From: Sipunculus nudus | Lineage: Eukaryota > Annelida > Sipuncula > Golfingiida > Sipunculidae | Assembly (NCBI GenBank): GCA_026874595.1 | Contig: CM049317.1 | Coordinates: 22,580,882 to 22,644,881, forward strand | DNA length: 64,000 nt | Direction of reading: 5' to 3' | Part shown: in pieces, positions 12,841 to 27,229 of the stretch | Layout: the number at the start of each line of letters is the position of its first letter | Position numbering within the stretch: the stretch's first letter is position 1 | Translations under genes and position numbers: made by a program | The notes under the pieces: model-generated | Database searches by the model: none | What the model saw: the letters and a program-made list of their open reading frames with translations, nothing else | Told to the model about the DNA's origin: nothing

Positions 12841-14149
12841 ACTTCATTTTGTCAATAAATGCATTTTTTAGCTTTATGAGTATGTTTACCTGTAACCAAG
12901 CATCAATCAGTGTATTTCAATTAAAAGACCTAACCATGAGTATCAGTATCAACAGATTAGGAAAAAGAAACTAGCATTACTGTATTTACTTTTGTATAAG
13001 ACACCCCATGTATCAGACGACCCCCCCCCCCCCAATTTTGAACCTCAAGTTTTGATACAAATTATTTTTCAGCATCTTGGCTTTGCCAGCTACTAAGGAT
13101 CACTATGTCAGCATAATGATCACTTTAAAACCGATAACTGAGATGGGATTTTATAATATTTGATTCTTAAAATGGTCAGTGGTATTTTTTTTTAAAGATT
13201 CTACAAGTGAAAACAGGAAAGTTATATAGAAATTTTAAGGTATGGAACAGACCAAAACAGAATTTATCAACATATAAAAAAATGTGTATTTACAACAATT
13301 CAAATGAATATCATAAGAGACAGCAGAGGGTCAATTTTAGGGTCCAAATTTGGGTAATAAATTATTTTTGGCAAATGTCCATGAGGTGGCACCCACTAAA
13401 AATTAGCATGGAAGTTTCATCATACCATGCAGGTAAGATAACAGGACCCTTTTAATAACCATTTTCCCCTTAGAACAGTCGTAGAATGGAATAACTTGGG
13501 ATAAAATGTGGTTGAAGCCCTATCTTAACCACTCTCAAATTATCATGTAATCAATATCAATATGATACTTATTAAATGAGTGGTGCACCCTCATCAAACT
13601 CTTAATTCTGTATACTTGGGACTGCTTGTATTCCTACCAGTCTTTAATTCAACTAAGCTGAATGACTTGTTCTGCAGCACAGCGAAACTTGAGCCTCTAC
13701 TTTAATTGCAGTATCTTACCCACACCATGCTGACATACTAACATGGTTTGTGAATCAGTTCATGGTCCACATTACTTCATTACCAGGTTGTTTTCTAAAT
13801 GGTAGCTTCAAAGCCTTCATATATCACCCAGTCAAAATTACTCGCCTGAGGCTATATGCATGGCATCAGGCATGCACACTACGGTTTGCATGATATCCTG
13901 CATAGTTTGTACTATTTACCTGATACTGTGCGTATTATTACCTATGTACACAAAATATTGTGTATATTGCTCCTTTTACACATATACTTTCGTTCAGACA
14001 GAAGGCTACATGCATGATTTTGATCAGAACTGTGCAAAAACATGGTGGTCAGAAATGAGAACACATATATTCTTTTTCAATAAAGTTATAAATCAACAGC
14101 AAAATCAACATAGTTATCTGATAATTCTACATAGCCTCTGAGCAACAGT
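12841..14149. other. Gene-free interval
   Basis: No exon with credible splice sites. A hydrophobic ATG ORF at 13860-14141 runs into the minisatellite and shows no domain. Confidence 0.5.
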
Positions 14150-17100
14150 GTTTCGGTGAGAGGCATATTTTACTCTGACAGTGTGCTCATCTTGTATTTC
14201 AAGGGTTAGGGTTTCACCAATATCTATTTAACAGCCACTTTTACTGTGATACAGTACGATCATCTTGTAATTCAAAGGATAGGGTATCAACTATATCTAT
14301 GTGACAGGCACAGTTTACTGTGACACATTGTGATCATGTTGTATTTCAAGGGCTAGGGGTTTACCCATGTGTGATAATCACATATCACTGTCACGCTGTA
14401 TGTTCATCTTGTATTTCAAGGATAAGGGTTTTACCAATATCTATGTAACAGGCACATTGTACAGTGACACAGTGTGCTCATCTTGTATTTTAAGGGTTAG
14501 GGTTTCACCCATATCTATGTGAAAGGCACATTTCACAGTGATACTCATTCACTTTGATTCAGCCTTTTAAATTCAGTTCGGCAAAAGCCAAACAAAAGGC
14601 CTATTGGCCAGCAAACATACTATTGTGACTAGTGTGTTCATCATGTATTTCAAGGGTTAGGGTTTTATCCATATCTATATGACAGCCACATTGTATTGTG
14701 AAACGGTAAGCTCATCTTGTATTTCAAGGGTTAGGGTTTCACCCATATCTATTTGACAGCCATATTTTAATATTGTGACACAGTATGCTCATCTTGTATT
14801 TCAAGGGTTGCAATTTCGGCCATATCTATGTGACAGGCACATTGTACAGTGACACAGTGTGCTCATCTTGTATTTCAAGGGTTAGGGCTCACCTATATCT
14901 ATATGACAGCCATATTTTTAATATTGTGATACAGTATGCTCATCTTGTATTTCAAGGGTTAAGGTTACATCCATATCTATGTGACAGGCACATTGTACAG
15001 TGACACAGTGTTCGCATCTTGTATTTTAAGGGTTAGGGTTTCACTCATATCTATATGACAGGCACATTGTACAGTGACAGTGTGCTCATCTTGTATTGCA
15101 AGGGTTAGGGTTTCACCTATATCTATATGACGGCCATTATTTTAATATTGTGACACAGTATGCACATCTTGTATTTCAAAGGTTACAATTTCAGCCATAT
15201 CTATGTGACAGGCACATTGTACAGTGACACAGTGTGCTCATCTTGTATTTCAAGGGTTAGGGTTTACCCATATCTATGTGACAGGCACATGGTACAGTGA
15301 CACGGTGTGCTCATTTTGTATTTCAAGGGTTAGGGTTTCACCCATATCTATATGACAGCCATATTTTTAATATTGTGACACAGTGTACTCATCTTGTATT
15401 TCAAGGGTTAAGGTTTTACCTATATCGTTATGACAGCTGTATTTTTAATATTGTGACACAGCATGCTCATCTTGTATTTTAAGGGTTACAATTTCAGCCA
15501 TATCTATGTAACAGGCACATTGTACAGTGACACAGTGTGCTCATCTTGTATTTTAAGGGTTAGGGTTTCACCTATATCTATATGACAGGCACATGGTACA
15601 GTGACACGGTGTGCTTATTTTGTATTTCAAGGGTTAGGCTTTCACCCATATGTATATGACAGCCATATTTTTAATATTGTGACACAGTGTACTCATCTTG
15701 TATTTCAAGGGTTAAGGTTATACCTATATATTTATGACAGCTGTATTTTTAATATTGTGACACAGCATGCTCATCTTGTATTTCAAGGGTTACAATTTCA
15801 GCCATATCTATGTAACAGGCACATTGTACAGTGACACAGTGTGCTCATCTTGTATATTACGGGTTAGGGTTTCACCCATATCTATGTGAAAGACACATTT
15901 CACAGTGATACTCATTCACTTTGATTCAGCCTTTTGAAATCAGTTCGGAAAAAGTTAAGCAAAAGGCCTATTGGCCAGCAATATACTATTGTGACTAGTG
16001 TATTCATCTTGTATTTCAAGGGTTAGGGTTTTATCCATATTTATATGACAGCCACATTGTATTGTGAAACTGTAAGCTCATCTTGTATTTCAAGGGTTAG
16101 GGTTTCACCTATATCTATATGACAGCCATATTTTTAATATTGTGACACAGTGTACTCATCTTGTATTTCAAGGGTTAAGGTTTTACCTATATCTTTATGA
16201 CAGCTGTATTTTTAATATTGTGACACAGCATGCTCATCTTGTATTTCAAGGGTTAGGGTTTCACCCTTATCTATGTGACAGGCACATGGTACAATGACAC
16301 AGTGTGCTCATCTTGTATTTCAAGGGTTAGGGTTTCACTCATATCTATGTGACAGGAACATTGTACAGTGACAGTGTGCTCATTTGTATTTCAAGGGTTA
16401 GGGTTTACCCATATCTATGTGACAGGCACATGGTACAGTGACATTGTGCTCATTTTGTATTTCAAGGGTTAGGGTTTCACCCATATCTATATGACAGCCA
16501 TATTTTAAATATTGTGACACAGTGTACTCATCTTGTATTTCAAGGGTTACAATTTTAGCCATATCTATGTAACAGGCACATTGTACAGTGACACAGTGTG
16601 CTCATCTTGTATTTTAAGGGTTAGGGTTTTATACATATCTATATGACAGGTACATTGTACAGTGACACAGTGTGCTCATCTTGTATTTCAAGGGTTAGGG
16701 TTTACCCATATCTATGTGACAGGCACATGGTACAGTGACAGTGTGCTCATTTTATATTTTAAGTGTTAGGGTTTCACTCATATCTATGTGACAGGCACAC
16801 TGTTCAGTGACACAGTGTGCTCATCTTGTATTTCAAGGGTAGGGTTTCACTCATATCTATGTGACAGGCACATTGTACAGTGACACAGTGTGCTCATCTT
16901 GTATTTCAAGGGTTAGGGTTTACCCGTATCTATGTGACAGGCACATGGTACAGTGACACAGTGTGCTTATTTTGTATTTCAAGGGTAAGGCTTTCACCCA
17001 TACGTATATGACAGCCATATTTTTAATATTGTGACAGTGTACTCATCTTGTATTTCAAGGGTTAAGGTTATACCTATATATTTATGACAGCTGTATTTTT

Positions 17101-18676
17101 AATATTGTGACACAGCATGCTCATCTTGTATTTCAAGGGTTACAATTTCAGCCATATCTATGTAACAGGCACATTGTACAGTGACACAGTGTGCTCATCT
17201 TGTATTTTACTGGTTAGGGTTTCACCCATATCTATGTGAAAGGCACATTTCACAGTGATACTCATTCACTTTGATTCAGCCTTTTGAAATCAGTTCGGAA
17301 AAAAGCTAAACAAACGGCCTATTGGCCAGCAATATACTATGGTGACTAGTGTGTTCATCTTGTATTTCAAGGGTTAGGGTTTTATCAATATCTATATGAC
17401 AGCCACATTGTATTGTGAAACGGTAAGCTCATCTTGTATTTAAAGGGTTAGGGTTTCACCTATATCTATATGACAGCCATATTTTTAATATTGTGACACA
17501 GTATGCACATCTTGTTTTTCAAGGATTACAATTTCAGCCATATCTATGTGACAGTCACATTGTACAGTGACACAGTGTGCTCATCTTGTATTTCAAGGGT
17601 TAGGGTTTACCCATATCTATGTGACAGGCACATGGTACAGTGACACAGTGTGCTCATTTTGTATTCAAGGGTTAGGGTTTCACCCATATCTATATGACAG
17701 CCACATTTATAATATTGTGACACAGTGTACTCATCTTGTATTTCACGGGTTAAGGTTTTACCTATATCTTTATGACAGCTGTATTTTTAATATTGTGACA
17801 CAGCATGCTCATCTTGTATTTGAAGGTTAAGGGTTTCACCCTTATCTATGTGACAGGCACATGGTACAGTGACACAATGTGCTCATCTTGTATTTCAAGG
17901 GTTAGGGTTTCACTCATATCTATGTGACAGGAACATTGTACAGTGACACACTGTGCTCATAATGTATCTTGTAGTTAAAGGGTTAGGGTTTCACCTATAC
18001 CTATATGACAGGCACATTGTACAGTGACACAGTGTGCTCATCTTGTATTTCAAGGGTTAGGGTTTCACCCATATATAAGGGACAGGCATATTGTACAGTG
18101 ACACAGTGTGCTCATAATGTATTTCAAGGGTTAAAGTTTCACCCATACCTATGAGACAGGCACATTTAACAGTGACCAATTTGCTCATCTTGTATTTCAA
18201 GGGTTAGGGTTTCACCCATATCTATGGGACAGGCACATTGTACAGTGACACAGTATGCTCATCTTGTATTTCAAGGGTTAGGGTTTCACCCATATCTATG
18301 GGACAGGCACATTGTACAGTGACACACTGTGCTCATAATGTATTTCAAGGGTTAGGCTTTCACCCATACCTATGAGACAGGTACATTTAACAGTGACCAA
18401 TTTGCTCATCTTGTATTTCAAGGGTTAGGGTTCCACCTATATCTATATGACAGCCACATTGTATTGTGACACACCATGTTCATCTTGTATTTCACGAGTT
18501 AGGGTTTCACTCTTATCTCTGTGACAAGCACATTTTACTTTGACAATGTGTGCACAGGTTGTAATTCAAGGGTTAGGCTTTCACCTGTATATATGTGACA
18601 GGTATGTTTTACTGTGACATAGTGTGCTCTTTGTATTTCAAGGGTTAGGGTTTCACCCATATCTATGTGACAGGCT
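14150..18676 (+). repeat. 4.5-kb minisatellite, ~75-bp units with telomere-like core and higher-order structure
   Basis: About sixty diverged units share a consensus of TGCTCATCTTGTATTTCAAG, then GGTTAGGGTTTCACCCATA, then TCTATGTGACAGGCACA and CAGTGACACAGTG. Two main unit types alternate, with AGGCACATTGTACAGTG or AGCCATATTTTTAATATTG. A distinct ~125-bp block (ACTCATTCACTTTGATTCAGCC ... GGCCTATTGGCCAGC) appears near 14520, 15890 and 17240, 1367 and 1350 bases apart. This shows a higher-order repeat. Short ORFs inside are by-products of the periodicity. Confidence 0.95.
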
Positions 18677-20512
18677 AGAGGACAAAAATGGCGGGGTAAG
18701 TGTGGATTGGGGGTTTTCTGGCATGACATCTCACCTTTATGGGTTCTGAAAGGGAGCTTTTTTCAGCAAGGTACTTATTCTGTGACCCAGCCAAGATGTT
18801 TCAGACAAGTTCAAGTAATTGCCCAAAAGGGTTAAATAGGCATTGGTAACATAGCACAGTATTTCCATAGATCCTGTTGTGATCATGAGAAATTGCCATT
18901 TTGACCATTTTCTAATGTTATAACCTAAGAAACGCTGAACTAACTATCAATTAGGCTACAAATAATGAATTCACACAAAGAATATATGATGTGAACTCAT
19001 GAACCCAAACTGAAACTCTATCTCTATGGTAAAGATTCATTTGGTAACCTTTGTGAGCAAGGCTTTGTATTAATAAGGTCAGAATTAAACAAATATGTTG
19101 AGGGGGTTTATCAGTGCTAAGTTAAAACAGAATTTTTCTAGCTCATGTCAGGTGCTGTTAAAAGTATACTGAAAAGCTGACAATCGGTAAGGTGTATATC
19201 ATGTGACAGCATACTTGTAGGCCGAAGAGGTGTTGTCAGAACTGATGAAAATATTTGCATCCTTATAGAGCTTTGAAGGGTGTTCATCACTGAAGGATGT
19301 AACAGCACTCTGACTGCAAGCACACTGGTTGTAGACTCTCTAATGTGAGAGGGTGCTACATGGTGACAATTGGTTTTGATTACCTAGGGCACTTTACTGA
19401 CCAGAACAAGCAACAGCCATGAGATAGCAAAGTACTTGTATATATTCTATAGATTACTGGTCTTTGATGACTAAAAGCGGTAAAATTATATTGCACATGA
19501 TTGTGCTCATTCAAGCATCAAGTTTGTTGACCTTGCTGTTGTTAGGGGATATAACAGAGATCAGCCACCCCCCCCCCCCCCCACCCAATAGGATGTAGGG
19601 CAACACCATCTTTCATCTTTGCATATGAACTTACTATCTCAGTTTCAAATTTTATACATTATTATGGTTCTGTGTGTAAATAAACAGTATGTATGTCCAG
19701 GTGTGTATGTTAACTATAGTAAGGAAGCATGAGCAAACAAACGTCTGATACTGTGCTGTGGCAACAATTCACAAACAAGAAGATCATTCCCCCTCCTGTA
19801 TTGGCACATACCATACTACGATAAGAAAACACTATATTTCATGTATATTTAACATGCCTGCAATGCCTGGAATGTAAATAGGCCCCTTTAATGCCTTACA
19901 TACATTTAACACACATATCAACAGATAAAATGTACAGAATTTTAAGTGTAGACAGACATTTTCTTTTAATATGATAAGGTGGAGGGAAGGGCTTTTGTCC
20001 TCTTTGTGTTGGGGGCCTTTGTTTGTACATCCCTCCACCACCCCATAATCAAAAGAACTTTAATGTTTTTCACCACCCAAAAAGATTATTTGCATATTTA
20101 TTCATTGCACTAGGTAATAATGGCCACTCATTTGAAATCCAAATAAACCTTTCACTGACTTTGGGTGGTTTACATGATCTTAAGGAATAATTGCCCAACA
20201 GAACAAGTAAACCCTATCTGGCTGCTATTCCTTACCACATGAAATGGCAAAACTTGTAATTAATGATATTTCAACTAGCTTTTGAGTAAATTAAACCAAT
20301 TCTGAACAAAACTAATTAGTGTAAAAATAAAAAAAAAACACCTGTGATAACACTGGCATCACACAAATGAAATGTATTCAAATTAAAGCAACTTTTTGAA
20401 TTGGAAATTTGAATTGAATAAAAATTATTTGAATTGAACTGATATTTTTCTCCAGCACATTAAACTAAATCTGAACTGAAGTTTCATAAAATTTCTTGAA
20501 TTGTAATTGAAA
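18677..20512. other. Gene-free interval
   Basis: AT-rich with a poly(C) run at about 19568. Nothing else recognised. Confidence 0.6.
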
Positions 20513-23500
20513 CAAGGGACCCATGGGTCACTGTGCTCAGCTGAAGATGGCCTTGAAGGTAAAAATCTAAAATAATATCAAATGGAGATAAAATGAAAGA
20601 GGAAGAGGTAATATAGGCCAAGGGTGGTTTATATGGTTGGTTGGTATTGATAACCAAGAAACTGTTGCAAATAATATTTTGTTACCTGACCATGTGTTTC
20701 CTAATGTTGAAACTGAAGCATGTGAGCAGTTTGAGAACAAAAGATCTGTACTATTACCATGATCTGACGCACATTAGTTGGCTTTTTGATTAACTGTTGA
20801 TATTTAAGTAGTCTACACATTTGTTCCATTGAATCTATTTTTTAAAATATATATTATTAAATAAATATGTATTTTTTATTTTATGAAATGTATACAGTTG
20901 AAATATAACTAATTAACAACATACATATAGGGCAAACAAAGCCTGATCTCCAATTCTGCTGAGGCTGGAAAATAATGAACAAATGTTTGTATTAGATCCT
21001 CATTTTTTTATCACATCAATTATTTTTTATTATAAGTTTATATTTCTATACATTTCCAAAATAACATATATCTGAATATAAAAGTTGATTCATAATTCTC
21101 AATTGCATCATCATAAATCACAATCTTGTCAGATAACATCACATCATGAATATAAGTGTTTATTTATTTTTTACCACAAAAATATATCTTTTAAATCTGC
21201 AAAACAATAAATATATAAAAATAATACTTGATTTAGATTTCACAATTATAAACTGTGTCTTTATTTATCCATAATGTGCTTCATATTTTATAAATTGAAG
21301 CATGCTGGTGGGTTTAATTATATTTGTTAAAATCATTTAAAAGAAAATTGATTTCTTTAAAAATGCTGCATTAACACAACATGGCATCTTCTGGATTACA
21401 CCTTGAATTACTTTTTCAAGGAAAGTTTCTGTATATTGGAGTGGAAACAGCATTATAATTAAGGAGATACAGTGAAATATAACAATTACAATAACAATTA
21501 CTGCACAACACTTAATTCATTGGTTGGTTTTTTTTGGGGGGGGGGGGATTGGGGTGGTGATATGAGAATAACTGTGCACCTGTCACAGCAGGGGATCTCT
21601 CCAAGTGACTGTAACAAATTAGAAACCCTGGGATGGCTGGCTTCCAGTGACATGGAGTGGGACCCTGCATGTGTAATCTATAATCAAAGCAAATGACTAC
21701 AATAGAGCCTCAAGGAACGAGGGACCCATTGGTCACATCGCTCAGCTGAATTTTGATAAATATTAGTAACTGCAAAATATTTTTATTTCTTTTGGTTTTA
21801 ACATGTATATTATCATTAGAAAAGCTATGAGAAAATGGCCCTGCTAAAATGAAACTCTGTAAATTATAGAATAATGGACATGAGCTAAACCATTTAGTGA
21901 TGCACCAAGGGAACAAATAGGCCTACAGTAAGTGTTATATAAAAGTAACATTTCATAAACAAATAATGTGTGAAGGTAATTAAGTTTTCAAAAGTTAAAT
22001 ATATGGCCATATGAGTTAAAAATTAATCCCACAAAGTTAATACTAAGTTAACAGTGTTATTCACACCTAGGCCCCGCCAACTTTAAGAGATATGAATGAA
22101 AGGCTACAAAGTATTTATATTTTCTTAAATCTTGTCAATTAGCACCTACATTAGATCCTAATATTTGATCACATTTGAATATTAGGATTAAATTCCTTAA
22201 ATTTTTTTCTTTAAAAAAAAAACAAAATTGTCCAAGTCTCATCAAAAAGAATATATTTAATATTAAAATTATAAGATTCATCTTGTTTATTAGTCCTGTG
22301 TATTGAAGGGGTAGGTGGGGGGAGGGGTCTCAGTTGTTACTGCTCGTTGCTGAAAAAAATGTTAATTTTAAGATTCATCTAGTTCATAGTACAGGTCTGT
22401 TAACAGAATGGGGGGGGGGGGGGGGGGGGTTGCCAGAGGAAAAGGCTTCCTGTGGTATGGTCTTAACTGCGGACAGCCTGATCAAGCTCAACTCAGTGGA
22501 GAGACGGCTTGCCCTGGTGATGGGATTGCATAACATTATGCCAACAGCCTGGGGAGCATAGAGATGTGCACTGAATGACCTACAGTCACCTAAGTGGACT
22601 GCTTGACAATGTAAGGGAATACAGTAAGAGCCTCCAAAAAAATTCAATAACTAGCCTAATTTTGCAGCTTTTATTTTAAAATTTCAGATTTTAACAGATT
22701 AAATCGTTATGTGTACATGCTGTGAAAATTAAATCCACAGTACTTACAGGAAAAAAAACGTGCCGTGGCCAAAGTTGGGCAAAATTTAAGGTACCAATTT
22801 TATATTTTTGCCAATGTTTAAAAAAATTTAAAATATTTTGATCTAATTTTTGTTATACAATTAAATTTTGATTAATTAAAGTTGTATTACTGGAAAAAAG
22901 TCCCTACCTTTAACACTTTTGGTCTTAAGTGACCGAATATCTTCCCTGATTTTTTTACAAAGTCCATTATGTTTCGGCCCATAACTTTTTTAAATGAAAC
23001 AATACTGACTTAATTTCTGGCATGTACATAGGAACTATACAGAGGAACATTTATGGTTAATATGAAGAAAACCAGATGAGTGGTTTTGATATTAGCCAGT
23101 CCTGAAGTGTGAAAATAGATTTCTAATAAAAAATTGAGGTTTTTCCTCAATATCTCAAAGGAACAAAGTCCTATTGACCCAATTTATGGCATGGTAGGAG
23201 ATTTTGAGGACATCTAACTGTATGCCAAATTTCAGATTCGTAGGTCCAATGGTGTCGATATGTGTCAGTCTTACAGACGGACATCCGGACGGACGGACGG
23301 ACGGACAATGGACCACAACTATAGCTCAGATGACTTATAGTCAGCTGAGCTAAAAATTCGATAACTAGCCTAATTTTCAAGCTTTTATTTTCAAATTTCA
23401 AATTAAAACAAATTTAATACTTATGTTTACATACTGTGAAAATTAAATCAATGGTGTACTTACAGGAAAAAAAAAACGTGCCATGGTCAAAGTTGGGCAA

Positions 23501-23935
23501 AACTTTAGGTACTTATTTTATTTTTATGCTAATAACTTAAAAAAATTTACAAAATTTAGATCTTATTCTGGGTAAACAATTGAATCTTAATTAAACATAG
23601 TTATATACTTGGGGAAAATAGACAATTTTCTGGCATACATGTACATAGGAACTATATAGAGGTATATTTATGGTAAATAAGGGGAAAAACAGATAAGTGG
23701 TTTTGTTATTAGACAGTCCTGAAGTGTGAAAATAGCTTTTTAATTAAAAGTTGTGGATTTTTCTTAATTTCTCAAAGGAACAAAGTCAAAAAGACCTAGT
23801 TTTTGGCTTGGTAGTTTTTTTGTATTCCTAGGTCTTACGGTTTCAAAACTTGCCACATCTACAGAGGGACGGATGGACAGATTGACTAACAACAGACAAT
23901 GGATCACGACTATAGCTCAGATGACTTCCCTTACG
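20513..23935 (+). repeat. Dispersed repeat family D, near-complete copy with tandem 3' part
   Basis: The longest copy: a 5' segment (20513-21400), internal segments (21430-22620), then the 3' part twice in tandem (about 22640-23357 and 23360-23935). Each repeat of the 3' part begins ATAACTAGCCTAATTTT and ends at the ACTATAGCTCAGATGACTT palindrome. No coding capacity was recognised; the boundaries are by eye. Confidence 0.7.
22410..22429 (+). repeat. 20-base poly(G) run
   Basis: Twenty consecutive G. Shorter G or C runs of 9-18 occur at 1305, 12714, 13020, 19568, 21537, 24820, 30343, 51057 and 52033. Confidence 0.97.
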
Positions 23936-23973
23936 AAAATGAAAAGTACTCACATATATGTGCTTTATATGTC

Positions 23974-24005
23974 CCTTATAAGGGCCTTATATGTCCCTTA
24001 TAAGG
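23974..24005. promoter_or_regulatory. Two perfect CArG boxes 22 bp apart
   Basis: CCTTATAAGG at 23974-23983 and 23996-24005 both fit the SRF/MADS consensus CC(A/T)6GG. The second sits in a perfect 26-base palindrome (23988-24013). No gene is seen nearby, so function is unproven. Confidence 0.3.
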
Positions 24006-24013
24006 GACATATA

Positions 24014-27000
24014 TTCCCATATAAATGCTGTGTATGTGTGTTATATTTATTTTGCAGCTACATGTTTAGTCAGGCATTGTTATATGTGAGTTATAAGGGA
24101 GTTGTATGTTTGTTATTTGCCAGTTATACTTTGAGGCTTACTGTTCTACACGATAGGACTTACACATTTTCCAAGGGAACACAAATGCTGCAGAAACTTC
24201 TAAGTCTCAGCTCCATTATTGTTCTGAGAAAATGAATTTTAATTGAATATTCAATACTGAAGAAGTATGTTAAAATGGGTATCAAAATAACCAGCTTCCT
24301 CAGAACTTTATGTTTATTAGAAAAATAATACTATAAATAAAGATTTTTTTCATCTGATTTATACTTTAAGAGGTGTAAACTATAGTAATCATGCATCCAG
24401 TAAAACATCATTTTCTCAAAATACAATACATAAAAATAATTTAACTATATTTCACGTTGTTTATAATAACCGCCATTGATAATTATAAGAAACAGTAATT
24501 CTTTTGGAATGTTGTGTATATACAAGTACTTCACCATCCAAATGCAATTGATAACTACTTCATAAATACAGAACAAAGGGTACTGATGTAGTGTGCCACT
24601 GACCAATTATGGTCACATAAGCATTAACCTAATATCATATTGGTTTTAGAAACAGCTAGAACAACCACGCTTTCCAGCTGTAAAATATATTGCCAAAACT
24701 CAACAGCATTGATCAAAGCATATGTACTTTAAAAAAATATGTGTCTGCATTCTTATTGTGACAATAACCAGCATTCTTCAGGTGCACTAATCAGTAATTT
24801 TCACAAGTATATGTTACACCCCCCCCCCCCCCAGCAGACAAGCTTGCTGTACAGGCACTCTCTACAATCGACCTTTGACCTTACTGTACCCTGCCCTGGA
24901 ATTGTGCATGGTGATGTCACATGAATGCTGTACAGGCTGTGCACATCAGCAGGACAAAGGCATGCAGATTCAGTTACATCTGAATCAGTGATAACATCCG
25001 GTAATAGTTAAGGAGTACCAATACACACTTTGAGTGACAAGTTCTTTGTCAAGCAGAAGGGGAATGTATCGCTGAAAATGTCTCATTGGTGAGTAATCTT
25101 GCATTACTCAGTTATTTTTGCATATTAAACCAGTGATTGCATAAAGATGGCTTAACCCATCTTGGTTTGCCCTGCAAAAACACAATCTGTGCGTTTCAAG
25201 ATAACATTTCCTAATTGGTGGCCCATTTTACATATACAACATTTTTGGACAAAAAGCTGATGCTGTTGCTCCTGTAAAGTGACAATTTGCATGTTCTATA
25301 CTACAACAGGAACTGAGCTAAGAACAAATCCTTTTCACTGGTGCTATTTGCAATTGGGTGTGGAAAAATCAAGAGTAAACAGCAGGCCCCAAATTTACAT
25401 ATTGATGAAATTTCTGAATGTCCCCAACCTGTGAAGAGATTATGAATCAACCTACATAAAGCTTCATCAGATCAGCATACAAATGTTATGAGTACCACAT
25501 ACTACCATTTAATTTGTTGGACCTTTGGCTATTGACCATGTTCTTATTTAGCTGAACTCTGGGTCATGAAAAGAAAAAGCTTCTACACATAAAGCCCTAC
25601 AAGGTAATGATGTCCTCTTCATTTTCGAAATTGACTTGAATTTTTCTGTCTAGAGTGCATAAAAGTTATAATATGGTAAAAAATTATTATTTATATAATG
25701 CTCATAAGTTTTTCTTTCAGCCAAAGTAAACATTAAACACTGTTGATCATTGCTGATTTTACAGCCACTGTCTCAATTCTGGTGAATGCTTTTTACAAAA
25801 TTGAAGAGGGGTTTAATGTACTCAACCAAAACATTACAGCTAATCAAATATTTTTTAACTATTGGGGTCTATCACACAAAAGCTCCTAAATTAAGCTTTA
25901 ATTTGGTAATATGCCTTTCTACTTGTCATTTCCATATACTGTAAACACCACTTAATTTACAAATTTAAACATAAACACTATGTTTGATAACAATCCATAA
26001 GCCATTCATATGTAGAATTTAATCTGAATGTGACATCAGAAGGTCAAGAACACTCTTACATAGGTTATGAGCACTTTAACTTTAATGGGCTTGGTTCTGT
26101 GACTTTTTTTTTCATTTGAGGTTTCTTCTGAAATGTTCACTTTCATTACAAAAGGAAAAGGCATAATGATTTGGGAATTCGTTTCACTAAGGATCAGATG
26201 ATTGCATCAAATACTATTTTGATTCCCAAAGAGAAATCAAATTCAATTTACAGGGCAATCAAAAGTGGATTTTTTGCCCAACTTGAATAATTTCTTTTTA
26301 AGTAGTAGTGCCTTTTTTTACCTTGAAAGGTCAAGACATCATTTCGAACATTACTGACCACCAAGATATCACTGATGTACTGTTTTAGTTAAATGATATG
26401 ATGTGAGGTCCTGTTTTATGTTTATTTGTCTACTTAAATTTCAAAATAGGCATGGCTCAATGTTCATAATTATTTAATTCCAACAACCTTTGTTTCTATG
26501 ATTTGTAATGGTTTCTTTACTTTTCATACAACCAGTATGAAGAAATGGTGCTGAAAGTATAAGGAAAACCTAAATATGTCCAGCCCTTGCAAGAATTTTC
26601 TGGTAAGCATATTCAGTTTATCATATAAAGTAACATTTAAATCTTTAAGCAAATGGGCAATATTATGATTTGTAGGGTTTTTTTTATCTAATAGCTGGAG
26701 CATACAATATTTGAAGTGCAAATTTAGTGTTTAACATTTATGGTGATAGGGATATTCATATGACTGCTTACATGTTAAAATTGTTTCAACTGAGTAACCT
26801 ACTTTCTGAGCCTATGAGCATCTTTAGGCCACAATGTCTATCCTATGACCAGTATATTTGATAATCTTTAATGTTTGTATATACTCTGTATAACTAGAAA
26901 ACTCTTCCTGTGTTAGTAATTGAGAAGTCCAACTGTTTTTTCTTATAATCCTTAATTTTAAACAGGCATATTTCCAGAACACTTAAAACCCCTTTATAGA

Positions 27001-27229
27001 GAGTAGATTTACTTTCAGTGAAATCTTTTCTTTTTTTTACTTGTGTTGCCTCCAGAAAATTTAAATGTTAAAAAGCACTACTAAGCATCAATGTCAAAAG
27101 TTTATCTTTAAACTTATTTGATTAAATAATTTATGTGAGCAGTAATGACTATATGTGTATACTTAGACTGGTAATTATGTCACGCCTTTATTCGCCACTT
27201 TTGATTTAATTTTCACAGCATGAAAAAGG
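24014..27229. other. Gene-free interval
   Basis: Single-copy-looking AT-rich sequence on both strands without supportable exons, RNA genes or repeats. Confidence 0.55.

Noticed and set aside
14785-18729. Several ORFs of 60-87 codons inside the large minisatellite
   Set aside because: They repeat HLVFQGL/YDSHIFN motifs because the DNA is tandem. The unit length is not a multiple of three and frames change along the array.
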